A stretch of 64,000 bases of DNA, from contig JAHFRP010000004.1 of assembly GCA_023266195.1 (NCBI GenBank), positions 124,001 to 188,000 on the forward strand. Reading direction: 5' to 3'. This document shows, one piece after another, positions 1-9,016 of the stretch; the first letter of the stretch is position 1; each line of letters opens with the position of its first letter. Position numbers and translations under genes: made by a program. This DNA is from Sulfuricella sp. (lineage in GTDB: Bacteria; Pseudomonadota; Gammaproteobacteria; Burkholderiales; Sulfuricellaceae). The notes beneath the pieces were generated by a model, which did no database searches, was not told the origin of the DNA, and was given only the letters and a program-made list of their open reading frames with translations.

Positions 1-1
1 C

Positions 2-499
2 GGAATGGGCACCACGCTGGTGTTCGCGCTGTTCCACGACAACCGCGTCACCGTGGCGCACATCGGCGATTCGCGGCTGTACCGCTACCGCGAGGCGCGG
101 CTGGAACAGGTCACCCGCGACCATTCCCTGCTGCAGGAACAGATCGACAGCGGCATGCTGAGCCGCGAGGATGCGCGCCTGTCGCGCAACAGAAACCTGG
201 TCACCCGCGCGCTCGGCGTCGATCCGGCGGTAGCGGCGGAAATCCAGGAACACGCCGCGCTGCCGGGCGATATTTACCTGCTGTGCTCCGACGGCCTCAA
301 CGACATGGTCGGCGACGAGGACATCCAGCTCACCCTCGGCGCACTCGGCGCCAATCCGAAGCTGGCCGCGAGCCAGCTGGTGCGGATGGCCAACGACAAC
401 GGCGGGCGCGACAACATATCGGTCATCCTGGTGCGGATTTTGCGTGATTTTCCGGCCAACCGGGGCGCCCTGGCACGGCTGCGCACCTGGCTGAAATAA
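2..499 (+). CDS. PP2C-family serine/threonine phosphatase, 5' end cut by window
   Basis: C-terminal part of a PPM/PP2C metal-dependent protein phosphatase that would remove phosphate from Ser/Thr residues in the cytoplasm. The family motifs GMGTT (frame already open at base 2), AHIGDSRLY, LLCSDGLND and NDNGGRDNISV, with their metal-binding aspartates, are all visible. The N-terminal quarter lies before the window, so the ATG at base 5 is an internal Met of GMGTT and not the start. It lies 12 bases before an FHA-domain gene on the same strand, the usual pairing of a phosphatase with a phosphothreonine reader. The partner kinase is not in the window and may lie upstream. Confidence 0.93.
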   Translation, partial: GMGTTLVFALFHDNRVTVAHIGDSRLYRYREARLEQVTRDHSLLQEQIDSGMLSREDARLSRNRNLVTRALGVDPAVAAEIQEHAALPGDIYLLCSDGLNDMVGDEDIQLTLGALGANPKLAASQLVRMANDNGGRDNISVILVRILRDFPANRGALARLRTWLK

Positions 500-511
500 A
501 GGAAGAGACTG

Positions 512-1288
512 ATGGCGAAGCTGATCGTAACCCTGGACGGCCAACCGATCACCGAGCTCGAACTCCGCAAGGAGCGCATCACCATCGGGCGCAAACCACA
601 TAACGACATCGTCATAGACAACCTGGCGGTGAGCGGAGAGCATGCCGCCGTTGCCACCATCCACGACATATCCTTCGTGGAAGACCTGGGCAGCACCAAC
701 GGCACCCTGGTCAATGACGCCCCGATCAAGCGGGTTCCGCTGCGGCACGGCGACGAAATCGAAATCGGCAAGTACCGCCTGCGCTATGCCCATCCCGAAG
801 GCATCGGCACCAGGAAAGGGCCGACCGATTTCGACAATGCCCCGACCCCGCACGACACGCAGAGCCAGGCGCCGGCGCAGCCGCAACCGGTCGGCGCCCT
901 TGCCGCGCACACCGTTTCCCTGGCGGGTGAAGGTGGCGGCCCGGACCAACCGGCCCGTCAGGAAACAGCCGCTGCGGCGGCAGCGGCGCCAGCCGACGCA
1001 CCGCTGGAGCCGGCAAAAACAGAGGGGACCCGTGCCGCCATCCAGATCCTCAACGGCCCGAATGCCGGCAAGGAGCTGGAGCTGGCCAAGACCCTGACCT
1101 CGCTCGGCAAACCCGGCATACAGGTCGCGGTGATCACCCGGCGCCCGCACGGCTATTTCATCACCCATGTAGAGGGCAACCTGCGCCCGGCGGTGAACGG
1201 CCGGGCACTCGACACCCATCCGCGCCAGCTGGCCGATCACGATGTGATCGAGTTCGGTGGGATCAAGATGGAGTTCTATCTCAAGTGA
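512..1288 (+). CDS. FHA domain protein
   Basis: 258 aa cytoplasmic protein. The N-terminal forkhead-associated domain (about residues 20-90) carries the phosphothreonine-binding signature IGRKPHNDIVIDN, SGEHA and GSTNGT. A Pro/Ala/Gln-rich linker (about 105-165) follows. The last 80 residues look like a second, divergent FHA-like fold (NGRALDTHPRQLADHDVIEFGG) without the full ligand signature. A good RBS (aaggaag) precedes ATG 512. The stop overlaps the GTG start of the adenylate cyclase gene by 4 bases, so the two are probably translationally coupled. Likely role: phospho-dependent adaptor in the pathway with the upstream PP2C phosphatase; this is inference from domains and neighbours. Confidence 0.92.
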   Translation: MAKLIVTLDGQPITELELRKERITIGRKPHNDIVIDNLAVSGEHAAVATIHDISFVEDLGSTNGTLVNDAPIKRVPLRHGDEIEIGKYRLRYAHPEGIGTRKGPTDFDNAPTPHDTQSQAPAQPQPVGALAAHTVSLAGEGGGPDQPARQETAAAAAAAPADAPLEPAKTEGTRAAIQILNGPNAGKELELAKTLTSLGKPGIQVAVITRRPHGYFITHVEGNLRPAVNGRALDTHPRQLADHDVIEFGGIKMEFYLK

Positions 1289-3510
1289 GGCTGGCGCCGG
1301 CACTGAAAAAGCACGCCACGCCTATCGGGCTGGGCGTGGCGATGCTGCTGCCGTTCCTGCTGCACGCAGCGAAGTTCTATGAAATTCCCCTGATCCGGAG
1401 CATCGAGGCGATCAGCTACGACGTAAGGCTGCGGCTCACCATGCCGCAAACACTGGACCGCCGCATCGCCATCGTCGATATCGACGAAAAGAGTCTGGCC
1501 GAGGAAGGCCGCTGGCCGTGGGGGCGCGACAAGCTGGCTGCGATGCTGGACCAGCTGTTCGAACGCGACCATGTAAAGGCAGTCGGCTTCGACGTGGTGT
1601 TCGCGGAAAAGGACGAAAGCTCCGGCCTGAAAGTGCTGGAGCGGCTCGGCCAGAAGGAACTGAGCGGCCTGCCACAGTTCCAGGCCCGCCTGGCGCAACT
1701 GCGTCCGCAGCTCGACCACGACCGCCTCTTCGCCCAGAAGCTGGCGGGACGCCCGGTAGTGCTCGGCTATTATTTCACCGGCAACCAGAGCCAGGTATCG
1801 GGACAGCTGCCCCCCCCCTCGCTCCCGGCCGGCGCGCTCAAGGCAAACGACATCGCCTTCATCGATGCCAGCGGCTATGGCGCGAACCTGGCGCAATTCC
1901 AGCAGGCTGCCCACAGCGCCGGCCATTTCAACCCGGCGACCGATTTCGACGGCGTCGCGCGGCGGGTTCCGATGCTGATGAAATACCGCGGCGCCTTCTA
2001 TGAATCGCTTTCCCTGGCGATGATGCGCACGCTGGCCGGCGACCCCGCCTTGCAGGCCGGGTTCGAAACCGGCGCCGGCGACGTCGGCGACTCGCTGGAA
2101 TGGCTCGGCGTCGGCAAGCTGAAAATCCCGGTGGACGAGAATGTCAGCGCGCTGGTGCCGTACCGCGGCAAGCAGGGCAGCTTCCCCTATTTTTCCGCGT
2201 CCGACGTGCTGCACGGCCGGATCGACGCACGGGAACTGGCCGGCGCCATCGTCCTCGTCGGCACCACCGCGCCCGGCCTGATGGACTTGCGCTCCACCCC
2301 GGTCGGCGCGGTGTACCCCGGCGTGGAAATCCACGCCAACCTGATCGCCGGCATGCTGGACCGCAACATCAAGGAGAAACCCGCCTACATGCTCGGCGCC
2401 GATCTCAGCGAAATGCTGCTGCTCGGCCTCCTCCTCGCCATCGCCCTGCCCCTGCTCAGCCCGATCCGCGCCACGCTCGCCACGCTGGCCGCGCTGGCGC
2501 TGGTCGTCGGCATCAATCTCGCGCTGTGGCAGTACGCCTCCATGGTGATGCCGCTCGCCGCCACCGTGCTGATGGTGATCGCGCTATTCATCCTCAGCAT
2601 GTCCTACGGCTTCTTCGTCGAATCGCGCGCCAAGCGCCAGATCACCGGGCTGTTCGGACAATACGTGCCGCCGGAGCTGGTCGACGAGATGAGCGAAAAC
2701 CCGGAAAACTTCACCATGGAAGGCGAAAGCCGCGAGATGACGGTGTTGTTCTCCGACGTGCGCGGCTTCACCACCATTTCGGAAGGACTGGCGCCGAAAC
2801 AGCTCAGCCGGCTGATGAACGAATACCTCACGCCGATGACGCAGATCATCCACAAACAGCGCGGCACCATCGACAAATACATCGGCGATGCCATCATGGC
2901 GTTCTGGGGGGCGCCGCTCGCCGATCCCGACAACGCGCGCCACGGCGTGCTCGCCGCCCTGGAAATGCAGGGGGCGCTGGCTTCCCTGCGGGGAAAGTTC
3001 AAGGCCGAGGGCTGGCCGGAAATCAGGATCGGCGTCGGCGTCAACACCGGCAGCATGAGCGTCGGCAACATGGGCTCGGAATTCCGCATGGCCTACACCG
3101 TGATGGGCGATTCGGTCAACCTCGCCTCGCGCATGGAAAGCCTGACCAAGCAATACGGCGTCGGCATCATCGTCGGTGAAAACACGCAGAAAATCCTGAA
3201 ACAGGAATTCGTGTTCCGCGAGCTGGACCGGGTCAGGGTCAAGGGCAAGGACAAACCGGCCGCCATTTACGAACCACTGGGCCTGGCCGGCCAGGTCGAT
3301 ATGTCCGCGCTCGACGAAATCGCGCTGTTCCAGGCGGCGATTGGACTGTACCGCGAGCAGGACTGGGATCTGGCGGAACTGCATCTGCTCAATTTGAAGC
3401 AGACCGAGGCGCGCCAGGTTTATGATCTGTACCTGGAACGCATCGCCTATTTCCGCGAGAATCCTCCCGGCACGGAATGGGACGGCGTGTTCGTGTTTCA
3501 CACCAAATGA
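1285..3510 (+). CDS. CHASE2-domain class III adenylate cyclase
   Basis: 741 aa membrane protein. A short N-terminal hydrophobic segment is followed by an extracytoplasmic CHASE2 sensor (about residues 35-330), then about three membrane helices (about 370-450) and a cytoplasmic class III cyclase domain (about 475-660). Metal-binding aspartates are in FSDVRGF (about D491) and IGDAIMAF (about D535). The purine-selecting pair is Lys 531 (DKYIGD) and Thr 605 (AYTVMGD), which favours ATP over GTP, so the product is predicted to be cAMP. The GTG start overlaps the FHA stop (GTGA). The next gene resembles a class-II cAMP phosphodiesterase, giving a synthesis/breakdown pair. The CHASE2 ligand is unknown. 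Confidence 0.93.
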   Translation: MRLAPALKKHATPIGLGVAMLLPFLLHAAKFYEIPLIRSIEAISYDVRLRLTMPQTLDRRIAIVDIDEKSLAEEGRWPWGRDKLAAMLDQLFERDHVKAVGFDVVFAEKDESSGLKVLERLGQKELSGLPQFQARLAQLRPQLDHDRLFAQKLAGRPVVLGYYFTGNQSQVSGQLPPPSLPAGALKANDIAFIDASGYGANLAQFQQAAHSAGHFNPATDFDGVARRVPMLMKYRGAFYESLSLAMMRTLAGDPALQAGFETGAGDVGDSLEWLGVGKLKIPVDENVSALVPYRGKQGSFPYFSASDVLHGRIDARELAGAIVLVGTTAPGLMDLRSTPVGAVYPGVEIHANLIAGMLDRNIKEKPAYMLGADLSEMLLLGLLLAIALPLLSPIRATLATLAALALVVGINLALWQYASMVMPLAATVLMVIALFILSMSYGFFVESRAKRQITGLFGQYVPPELVDEMSENPENFTMEGESREMTVLFSDVRGFTTISEGLAPKQLSRLMNEYLTPMTQIIHKQRGTIDKYIGDAIMAFWGAPLADPDNARHGVLAALEMQGALASLRGKFKAEGWPEIRIGVGVNTGSMSVGNMGSEFRMAYTVMGDSVNLASRMESLTKQYGVGIIVGENTQKILKQEFVFRELDRVRVKGKDKPAAIYEPLGLAGQVDMSALDEIALFQAAIGLYREQDWDLAELHLLNLKQTEARQVYDLYLERIAYFRENPPGTEWDGVFVFHTK

Positions 3511-3530
3511 GTCGAAAACCGCAATTCGTT

Positions 3531-3688
3531 AACCGCAAAAACGCGAAGGCGCGAAGACAAAACGGCGTTGCCGGAGCGGCCTCCCGGCCGCGATTGCAAT
3601 AGTGATCATGTAGGGTGGGCTCCGCCCGCCGTAGCGGGCAGAGCCCGCCCTACATTTCTAACCTGAACCCCTTCGCGCCTTTGCGGTT
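3531..3688. repeat. Nested palindromic repeat element
   Basis: The 208-base gap between the cyclase and the metallohydrolase holds a 19-base outer inverted repeat (AACCGCAAA, two variable bases, CGCGAAGG). It encloses an inner hairpin at 3610-3653 (GTAGGGTGGGC paired with GCCCgCCCTAC) and one half of a GGAGCGGCCTCC repeat (3573-3594) that recurs as a full palindrome near 48.1 kb. No ORF is evident. It could act as a mobile palindromic repeat or as an mRNA-stabilising or terminating structure. Confidence 0.8.
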
Positions 3689-3718
3689 CAACCGCTTTTT
3701 TAGGATAAATAAAGAAAT

Positions 3719-4489
3719 ATGAAACTCAAAGTGCTGGGTTGCAGCGGCGGCATCGGCAAGGACTTGCGCACCACTTCGTTCCTGCTCGATCACGACATCC
3801 TGATCGATGCCGGCACCGGCGTGGGCGACCTGACCCTGGAGAAACTCCGGCGCATCGACCATATTTTCATCACCCACGCCCATCTCGACCACATCGCCAG
3901 CATCCCATTCCTGGTGGACACCGTGGGCTGGTTGCGAAACAGGCCGATCACCCTGCACGCCACCGCGGAAACCCAGGCGGTTCTCAAGGAGCATCTCTTC
4001 AACTGGAAAATCTGGCCGGATTTCAGCGTCATTCCCAGCGCCGAAAAGCCTTTCATGGTGTATCGAACCATCGCCCTCGGCGAAACGGTGGACCTCGGCG
4101 GCCGCCGGATCACCCCGCTCCCCGCCAACCATGTCGTGCCCACCGTCGGCTTCCACATCGACAGCGGCGTGCACAGCCTGGTCTTTTCCGGCGACACCAC
4201 CACCAACGACGCCTTGTGGGAAGCGGTCAACCGGATCGAAAACCTGCGCTACCTGATCGTCGAAACCGCCTTTTGCGAACGCGAGAAGGAACTCGCCGTC
4301 CTCGCCAAACACTATTGCCCCAGCCTGCTGGCGGAAGATTTGCGCAAGCTGCGCCAGCCGGCGGAAATCTACATTACCCACTTGAAGCCGAACGAAATCG
4401 AGCTCACCATGAAGGAAGTAATGACCTCGGCAGCGGAATACCGGCCGCGCATGCTTTCAAACGGGCAATCGTTTGATTTAGAAGAATGA
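3719..4489 (+). CDS. MBL-fold metallohydrolase, class-II cAMP phosphodiesterase-like
   Basis: 256 aa metallo-beta-lactamase fold protein. The metal motif THAHLDHIASIPFLVD (about residues 52-67) resembles the class-II cyclic nucleotide phosphodiesterase signature H-x-H-L-D-H more than the HxHxDH of glyoxalases. Further ligands appear in NHVVPTVGF, FSGDTT and the C-terminal THLKP. No signal peptide is seen, so it should be cytoplasmic. The stop overlaps the ATG of the next gene (ATGA). Placement directly after an adenylate cyclase suggests it hydrolyses cAMP; this is inference, and RNase Z-like or other phosphodiesterase activity is the main alternative. The RBS is weak. Confidence 0.85.
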   Translation: MKLKVLGCSGGIGKDLRTTSFLLDHDILIDAGTGVGDLTLEKLRRIDHIFITHAHLDHIASIPFLVDTVGWLRNRPITLHATAETQAVLKEHLFNWKIWPDFSVIPSAEKPFMVYRTIALGETVDLGGRRITPLPANHVVPTVGFHIDSGVHSLVFSGDTTTNDALWEAVNRIENLRYLIVETAFCEREKELAVLAKHYCPSLLAEDLRKLRQPAEIYITHLKPNEIELTMKEVMTSAAEYRPRMLSNGQSFDLEE

Positions 4490-6864
4490 ATACCATGACT
4501 GCCGCCCAACCCATCGAAGCAGGATCGAGCGACCCGGTTGCCGAAATCGGCCGCAAGCTGGTCTTTACCAAAAAGCTCCAGGCGGTCACCAACAAGATCC
4601 ACGCCACCCGCAACATCGACGAGATCATGCTGGAGCTCGGCGCGGACATCTGCGCCCTGTTCGAGGCGGACCGGCTGACAATCTACGCGGTGAGCGAAGA
4701 CGGCGGCGCCATCGTGTCCAAGGTCAAGACCGGGCTGACCGGCTTCAAGGACCTGAAGCTGCCGATTTCGCCCACCAGCATGGCCGGCTACGTCGCCCAC
4801 CATAAAGCGCCGATCAACGTCGCCGACGTGTACGACGAAAAGGAGCTGGCCGGCTTCAGCCCAAAAATCCGCTTTCTCAAGGAGGTGGACCAGAAAACCG
4901 GCTACCGCACCAGGCAAATGCTGGTCGCGCCGATCGTCGGGGAAGGCGGCGACCTGCTCGGCGTGGTGCAGTTGATCAACACCCTGTCCGGGCTGCCGTT
5001 TCCGCCCGCCGCGCTGGAAGGCGTGGGCGAGCTGGCGAAGACGCTGGCCATCGCCTTCGAACAGCGGCGCAACCCGCCGCCGAGCGTAAAGACCAAGTTC
5101 GATCACCTCATCGGCGAGAGCCTGATTTCCGCCGGCGAGCTCGAACTGGCCGCCCGCGCCGCGCGCAAAAAGGGCGAAAACCTCGAAAACATACTGATCG
5201 ACGAGTTCCAGGTCAGGATCGGCGATCTCGGCAAATCCATCGCCGCGTTCTACCAGGTGCCTTATGAGCCGTTCCGCGCCGACCGGATCAAGCCGGCGGA
5301 CCTGCTCAAGAACCTCAAGCGCGAGTACGTCGAGAACAGCCAGTGGCTGCCCATCGAGGAAACGGCGCAAGGTCTCGCCATCCTGACGCCCGACCCGGAG
5401 AAAATAATAACCTCGCACATTGCCGCCAACGTGTTCCCCAAGCACAAGCTGGCCTACCTCGCCACGACCCAGCGCGAATTCCAGCAAACCATCGACCTGT
5501 TTTTCGGCGAGGAGGGCGGCAGCGCTTCCATCGGCGACCTGCTTTCCAATCTGGAGGAGGACGGCGCGGAGGAGGTTTCCGCCGACGAGATCAGCGCCGC
5601 CGCCGACAACGAGCTGGTCAAGCTGGTCAACAAGATCATCGTCGACGCCTACCATCAGGGCGCGTCCGACATCCACATCGAGCCCGGCGCCGGCAAGGAA
5701 AAAATCGAGGTGCGCTTCCGCCGCGACGGCACGCTCGGGCCTTACATCGAAATCCCCGCCAGCTACCGTAACGCCCTGATCGCGCGGCTCAAGATCATGT
5801 GCGACCTGGACATTTCGGAGAAGCGCAAGCCACAGGACGGCAAGATCAAGTTCAAGAAATTCGGCCCGCTCGACATCGAGCTGCGCGTCGCCACGCTGCC
5901 TACCGCGGGCGGGGTGGAGGACGTCGTGATGCGCATCCTCGCCGCCGGCGAGCCGATTCCGCTGGAAAAACTGGGGCTTTCCCGCTACAACCTGAAAACG
6001 CTGAAGGAAGTGGTCGCCAAGCCCTACGGCCTGTTCTTCGTCTGCGGGCCGACCGGCTCCGGCAAGACCACCACCCTGCATTCGGTGCTGAAGCACCTCA
6101 ACACGCCGGAAACCAAGATCTGGACCGCCGAGGATCCGGTCGAAATCACCCAGAAGGGCCTGCGCCAGGTGCAGGTGAACCCCAAGGCGGGGCTGACTTT
6201 CGCCCTCGCCATGCGCGCCTTCCTGCGCGCCGACCCCGACGTGATCATGGTGGGCGAAATGCGCGACAAGGAAACCGTTTCCACCGGCATCGAGGCCTCG
6301 CTCACCGGCCATCTGGTGTTCGCCACGCTGCACACCAACAGCGCGCCGGAATCGATCGTCCGCCTGCTCGACATGGGCATGGACCCGTTCAACTTCGCCG
6401 ATGCCCTGCTCGGCATCCTGGCGCAGCGGCTGGCCAAGCGGCTGTGCGCGAAGTGCAAGAAAGCGCGCATTGCCAGCGCCGACGACATCAAGCACCTGCT
6501 CAACGAATATTGCCTCGAACTCGCCAATATCGAGTCCTGGAAAAAAGACCCCAAGGCGGCGATGGAAGCCATCTACAAGGACTGGGTCAAACAGTTCGCC
6601 AACGACAAGGGCCAGTTCACCCTGTACGACCCGGTCGGCTGCGAGGCCTGCAACAACACCGGCTACAAGGGCCGGCTCGGCCTGCACGAACTGCTGGTGG
6701 GCACCGACGCCATCAAGAAAAACATCCAGGAACACGCCCGCGTCGCGGAAATGCTCGCCACCACGCTGGGCGAAGGCATGCGCACCCTGAAGCAGGACGG
6801 CATCGAGAAAGTGCTGCAGGGCATCACCGACCTGAAGCAGGTACGGGCCGTGTGCATCAAGTAG
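4486..6864 (+). CDS. GAF-domain PilB/GspE-type secretion ATPase
   Basis: 792 aa cytoplasmic ATPase. A GAF domain occupies about residues 25-195, followed by an MshEN/GspE N-terminal-like module (about 200-340) and the hexameric secretion ATPase domain (about 380-790). Walker A is GPTGSGKTTT (about 520), with the Asp box WTAEDPVEIT and His box LTGHLVFATLHTN. A zinc tetracysteine is split between LCAKCKK and GCEACNNTGYKGR, with an insert of about 50 residues. ATG overlaps the preceding stop. It powers assembly of a type IV pilus or type II secretion-like pseudopilus. The N-terminal GAF suggests control by a small ligand, possibly the cAMP made by the upstream cyclase. It is distinct from the canonical pilB at 45 kb. 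Confidence 0.92.
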   Translation: MNTMTAAQPIEAGSSDPVAEIGRKLVFTKKLQAVTNKIHATRNIDEIMLELGADICALFEADRLTIYAVSEDGGAIVSKVKTGLTGFKDLKLPISPTSMAGYVAHHKAPINVADVYDEKELAGFSPKIRFLKEVDQKTGYRTRQMLVAPIVGEGGDLLGVVQLINTLSGLPFPPAALEGVGELAKTLAIAFEQRRNPPPSVKTKFDHLIGESLISAGELELAARAARKKGENLENILIDEFQVRIGDLGKSIAAFYQVPYEPFRADRIKPADLLKNLKREYVENSQWLPIEETAQGLAILTPDPEKIITSHIAANVFPKHKLAYLATTQREFQQTIDLFFGEEGGSASIGDLLSNLEEDGAEEVSADEISAAADNELVKLVNKIIVDAYHQGASDIHIEPGAGKEKIEVRFRRDGTLGPYIEIPASYRNALIARLKIMCDLDISEKRKPQDGKIKFKKFGPLDIELRVATLPTAGGVEDVVMRILAAGEPIPLEKLGLSRYNLKTLKEVVAKPYGLFFVCGPTGSGKTTTLHSVLKHLNTPETKIWTAEDPVEITQKGLRQVQVNPKAGLTFALAMRAFLRADPDVIMVGEMRDKETVSTGIEASLTGHLVFATLHTNSAPESIVRLLDMGMDPFNFADALLGILAQRLAKRLCAKCKKARIASADDIKHLLNEYCLELANIESWKKDPKAAMEAIYKDWVKQFANDKGQFTLYDPVGCEACNNTGYKGRLGLHELLVGTDAIKKNIQEHARVAEMLATTLGEGMRTLKQDGIEKVLQGITDLKQVRAVCIK

Positions 6865-6940
6865 GTCGGGCACGCTGTGCCCGACGATTTGACGACGAAT
6901 GGTTGGGCGGAGATTTGTCGGGCACGGCGTGCCCGACCTA
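6862..6940. repeat. Paired GTCGGGCAC palindromes
   Basis: Two near-identical 21-base hairpins, GTCGGGCACgctGTGCCCGAC (6865-6885) and GTCGGGCACggcGTGCCCGAC (6917-6937), are bounded by TAGGT and ACCTA. The pair therefore also forms one larger inverted repeat. It overlaps the stop of the ATPase gene (gTAGgtcggg) and lies before the HD-GYP gene. It belongs to the GTAGGTCGG-type intergenic palindromes also seen at 10.9 and 12.4 kb. Confidence 0.85.
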
Positions 6941-6975
6941 CGGGCGGCGCGCGGCCATGTAAAAAAGGAAAGACC

Positions 6976-8628
6976 ATGAACAACGCGAACAACGACCTGC
7001 TTGATCGCCTGGAGCAGCTGAACGCCATCGGCGTCGCGCTGTCCGCGGAAAAAGACACCACCCGGACGCTCGAAGCCATCCTGCTCGCCGCGAAAAACCT
7101 CGCCAACGCCGACGGCGGCACCCTGTACCGCATGGCGGAAGGCGGCGGCTGCCTCAGGTTCGAGATCATGCGCAACGACACGCTGGGCATCGCCATGGGC
7201 GGCACCACCGGGATGCCGATCCCATTCGATCTGCTGCCCCTGCACGATGCGCAGGGCAAGCCCAACAACTCGATGGTCGCCGTCTATTCGGCACTGCACG
7301 ACAAGACCGTCAATATCGAGGACGCCTACACCGCCGAGGGATTCGATTTTTCCGGCACGCGCGCGTTCGACCGGAACACCGGCTACCGCTCACAATCCTT
7401 TCTCACCGTCCCGATGAAAAACCATGAAAACGAAATCATCGGCGTATTGCAGCTGATCAACGCCAAGCACCGGCAGAGCGGCGCGATCACCCCCTTTTCC
7501 AAGGCCGACCAGCGCCTGACCGAATCCCTCGCCTCCCAAGCCGCCATCGCGCTCACCAACCAGCTGCTGATCAAGCAGCTGGAAGAGCTGTTCGAGGCGT
7601 TCATCAAGCTGATCAACATCGCCATCGACGAAAAATCGCCCTACACCGGCGGCCACTGCGAACGCGTGCCGGTGCTCACCATGCTCCTGGCGGAAGCGGC
7701 CAGCACCGCCAATGCCGGCCCGCTCAAGGATTTCCGCATGACCGAGACGGACCGCAAGGAACTGAAAATCGCCGGCCTGCTGCACGACTGCGGCAAGATC
7801 ACCACCCCGGTGCACGTAGTGGACAAGGCGACCAAGCTGCACACCCTGTTCGACCGCATCCACCTGATCGACACCCGCTTCGAGGTGTTGAAGCGCGACG
7901 CCCGCATCGAATTGCTCAACGCAAAAATCGACAGCATGGAACGGGGAGACAAGGACAATTTCGCCGCGCTGGAACAAGCCTACGCGCAGCGCATCGGCCA
8001 GCTCGAAGCCGACCGCGAATTCCTGCGCAAGAGCAACATCGGCGGCGAATTCATGACGCCGGAACAACAGGCGCAGGTCGATGCCATCGCCCGCCACGTC
8101 TGGGTCAACGAAAATGGAGAAAGCGCCCCGTTCCTGTCGGAGGACGAAGCGAACAACCTCAAGATCGCCAAGGGCACGCTGACCGACGAAGAACGCCAGA
8201 TCATCAACAACCACGTCGTCGCCACCATCAAGATGCTCGAAGCCCTGCCCTGGCCCAAGCATCTCAAGCGCGTGCCGGAATACGCCGGCGGCCACCACGA
8301 GCGCATGGACGGCAAGGGCTACCCGAAGGGGCTGGTGGGCGGGCAGATGTCGATCCAGGCCAGAACCATGGCCATCGCCGACATCTTCGAAGCCCTCACC
8401 GCCCGCGACCGCCCCTACAAACCCGGCAAAACCCTGACCGAATCGCTGCGGATACTGGGATTCATGAAACAGGACCACCACATCGACCCGGATTTGTTCG
8501 ACGTGTTCATCCGCGAAAAAGTTTATCTGAAGTATGCCGAGCAGTTTCTGGAGCCGGGGCAGATCGACCCGGTGAATGAGGCAAGGATACCGGGGTTCGT
8601 GCCGCCTTCCGGTCAGGCTTCTGCCTGA
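6976..8628 (+). CDS. GAF-HD-GYP cyclic-di-GMP phosphodiesterase
   Basis: 550 aa cytoplasmic protein. A GAF domain (about residues 15-185) is followed by an HD-GYP domain (about 205-530). Metal and catalytic signatures are HDCGK (about H270/D271), HVVATIKMLE, GGHHERMDGKGYPKGL (about 438-452) and ADIFEALTARDRPYK. An insert of about 110 residues lies between the HD and GYP halves. Expected reaction is hydrolysis of c-di-GMP to pGpG/GMP. The ORF track opens at 6877, but that part is translated palindromic repeat; ATG 6976 has an aaggaaag RBS. It shares the GAF theme with the upstream ATPase. The stop codon lies within a GTCAGGC-GCCTGAC palindrome. Confidence 0.93.
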   Translation: MNNANNDLLDRLEQLNAIGVALSAEKDTTRTLEAILLAAKNLANADGGTLYRMAEGGGCLRFEIMRNDTLGIAMGGTTGMPIPFDLLPLHDAQGKPNNSMVAVYSALHDKTVNIEDAYTAEGFDFSGTRAFDRNTGYRSQSFLTVPMKNHENEIIGVLQLINAKHRQSGAITPFSKADQRLTESLASQAAIALTNQLLIKQLEELFEAFIKLINIAIDEKSPYTGGHCERVPVLTMLLAEAASTANAGPLKDFRMTETDRKELKIAGLLHDCGKITTPVHVVDKATKLHTLFDRIHLIDTRFEVLKRDARIELLNAKIDSMERGDKDNFAALEQAYAQRIGQLEADREFLRKSNIGGEFMTPEQQAQVDAIARHVWVNENGESAPFLSEDEANNLKIAKGTLTDEERQIINNHVVATIKMLEALPWPKHLKRVPEYAGGHHERMDGKGYPKGLVGGQMSIQARTMAIADIFEALTARDRPYKPGKTLTESLRILGFMKQDHHIDPDLFDVFIREKVYLKYAEQFLEPGQIDPVNEARIPGFVPPSGQASA

Positions 8629-9016
8629 CTTGTGGGGCCAAGTCCTAAAGGGCACAGGAGTCGTACCCGCGGAAGCCAAACCCACGCCCATGTGCCGCAA
8701 AACGTCACATACTGCCATTTTCGCGGCACCCCAGCAGAACCTGCGGGTCAGGCTTTCTTGCCCTTGCGAGCAGCTTGCTGCTGCTCGCGGCGGGGACATC
8801 CGATCTTTCATCGACTTTAGGCGATAGAAAGCCGGAGTGCCGCTTGCGGCCACTCCTGGCGGGTGCAGCCTGGCATGTGCGGCCGCGCCCAAAAAGGCAC
8901 GAGAGCCGTACTCGCAACCACCACCCGCCGCACACCTGGCACACGCCTTGCTGACGTATTCAGGCAAACACCCCGTGTGTTCGTTTCACCCAACAAACCT
9001 CCAGAGGAGATTCATC
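8629..9016. other. 388-base gene-free interval with dispersed repeats and pilin promoter
   Basis: No credible gene is seen; the ORFs in the track here are low-complexity shadows. The first part is dispersed repeat: a 25-mer at 8644-8668 recurs at 12358-12382 with 23/25 identity. A 15-mer at 8749-8763 (CAGGCTTTCTTGCCC) and a 32-mer at 8851-8882 recur at 16941 and 16973 (29/32). A short hairpin GTCAGGC-ttct-GCCTGAC spans 8612-8629. The last 80 bases hold the sigma-54 promoter and the pilin leader. Confidence 0.8.
8937..8952 (+). promoter_or_regulatory. Sigma-54 (RpoN) promoter of the pilin gene
   Basis: TGGCACACGCCTTGCT matches the consensus TGGCAC-N5-TTGCW. The invariant GG (-24) and GC (-12) are separated by exactly 10 bases. 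It lies 64 bases upstream of the pilin ATG on the same strand. Pilin genes of many proteobacteria are transcribed by RpoN with the PilS/PilR system, so position and function agree. Confidence 0.8.

Noticed and set aside
4369-7299. 976-aa minus-strand ORF opposite the GAF-PilB ATPase gene
   Set aside because: Antisense shadow of high-GC coding sequence: no conserved motifs, and it overlaps fully a gene with complete ATPase signatures.
8837-9016. 60-residue N-terminal extension of the pilin
   Set aside because: The class III leader [13 protein letters not shown] fixes the start; the extension is translated repeat and promoter DNA.
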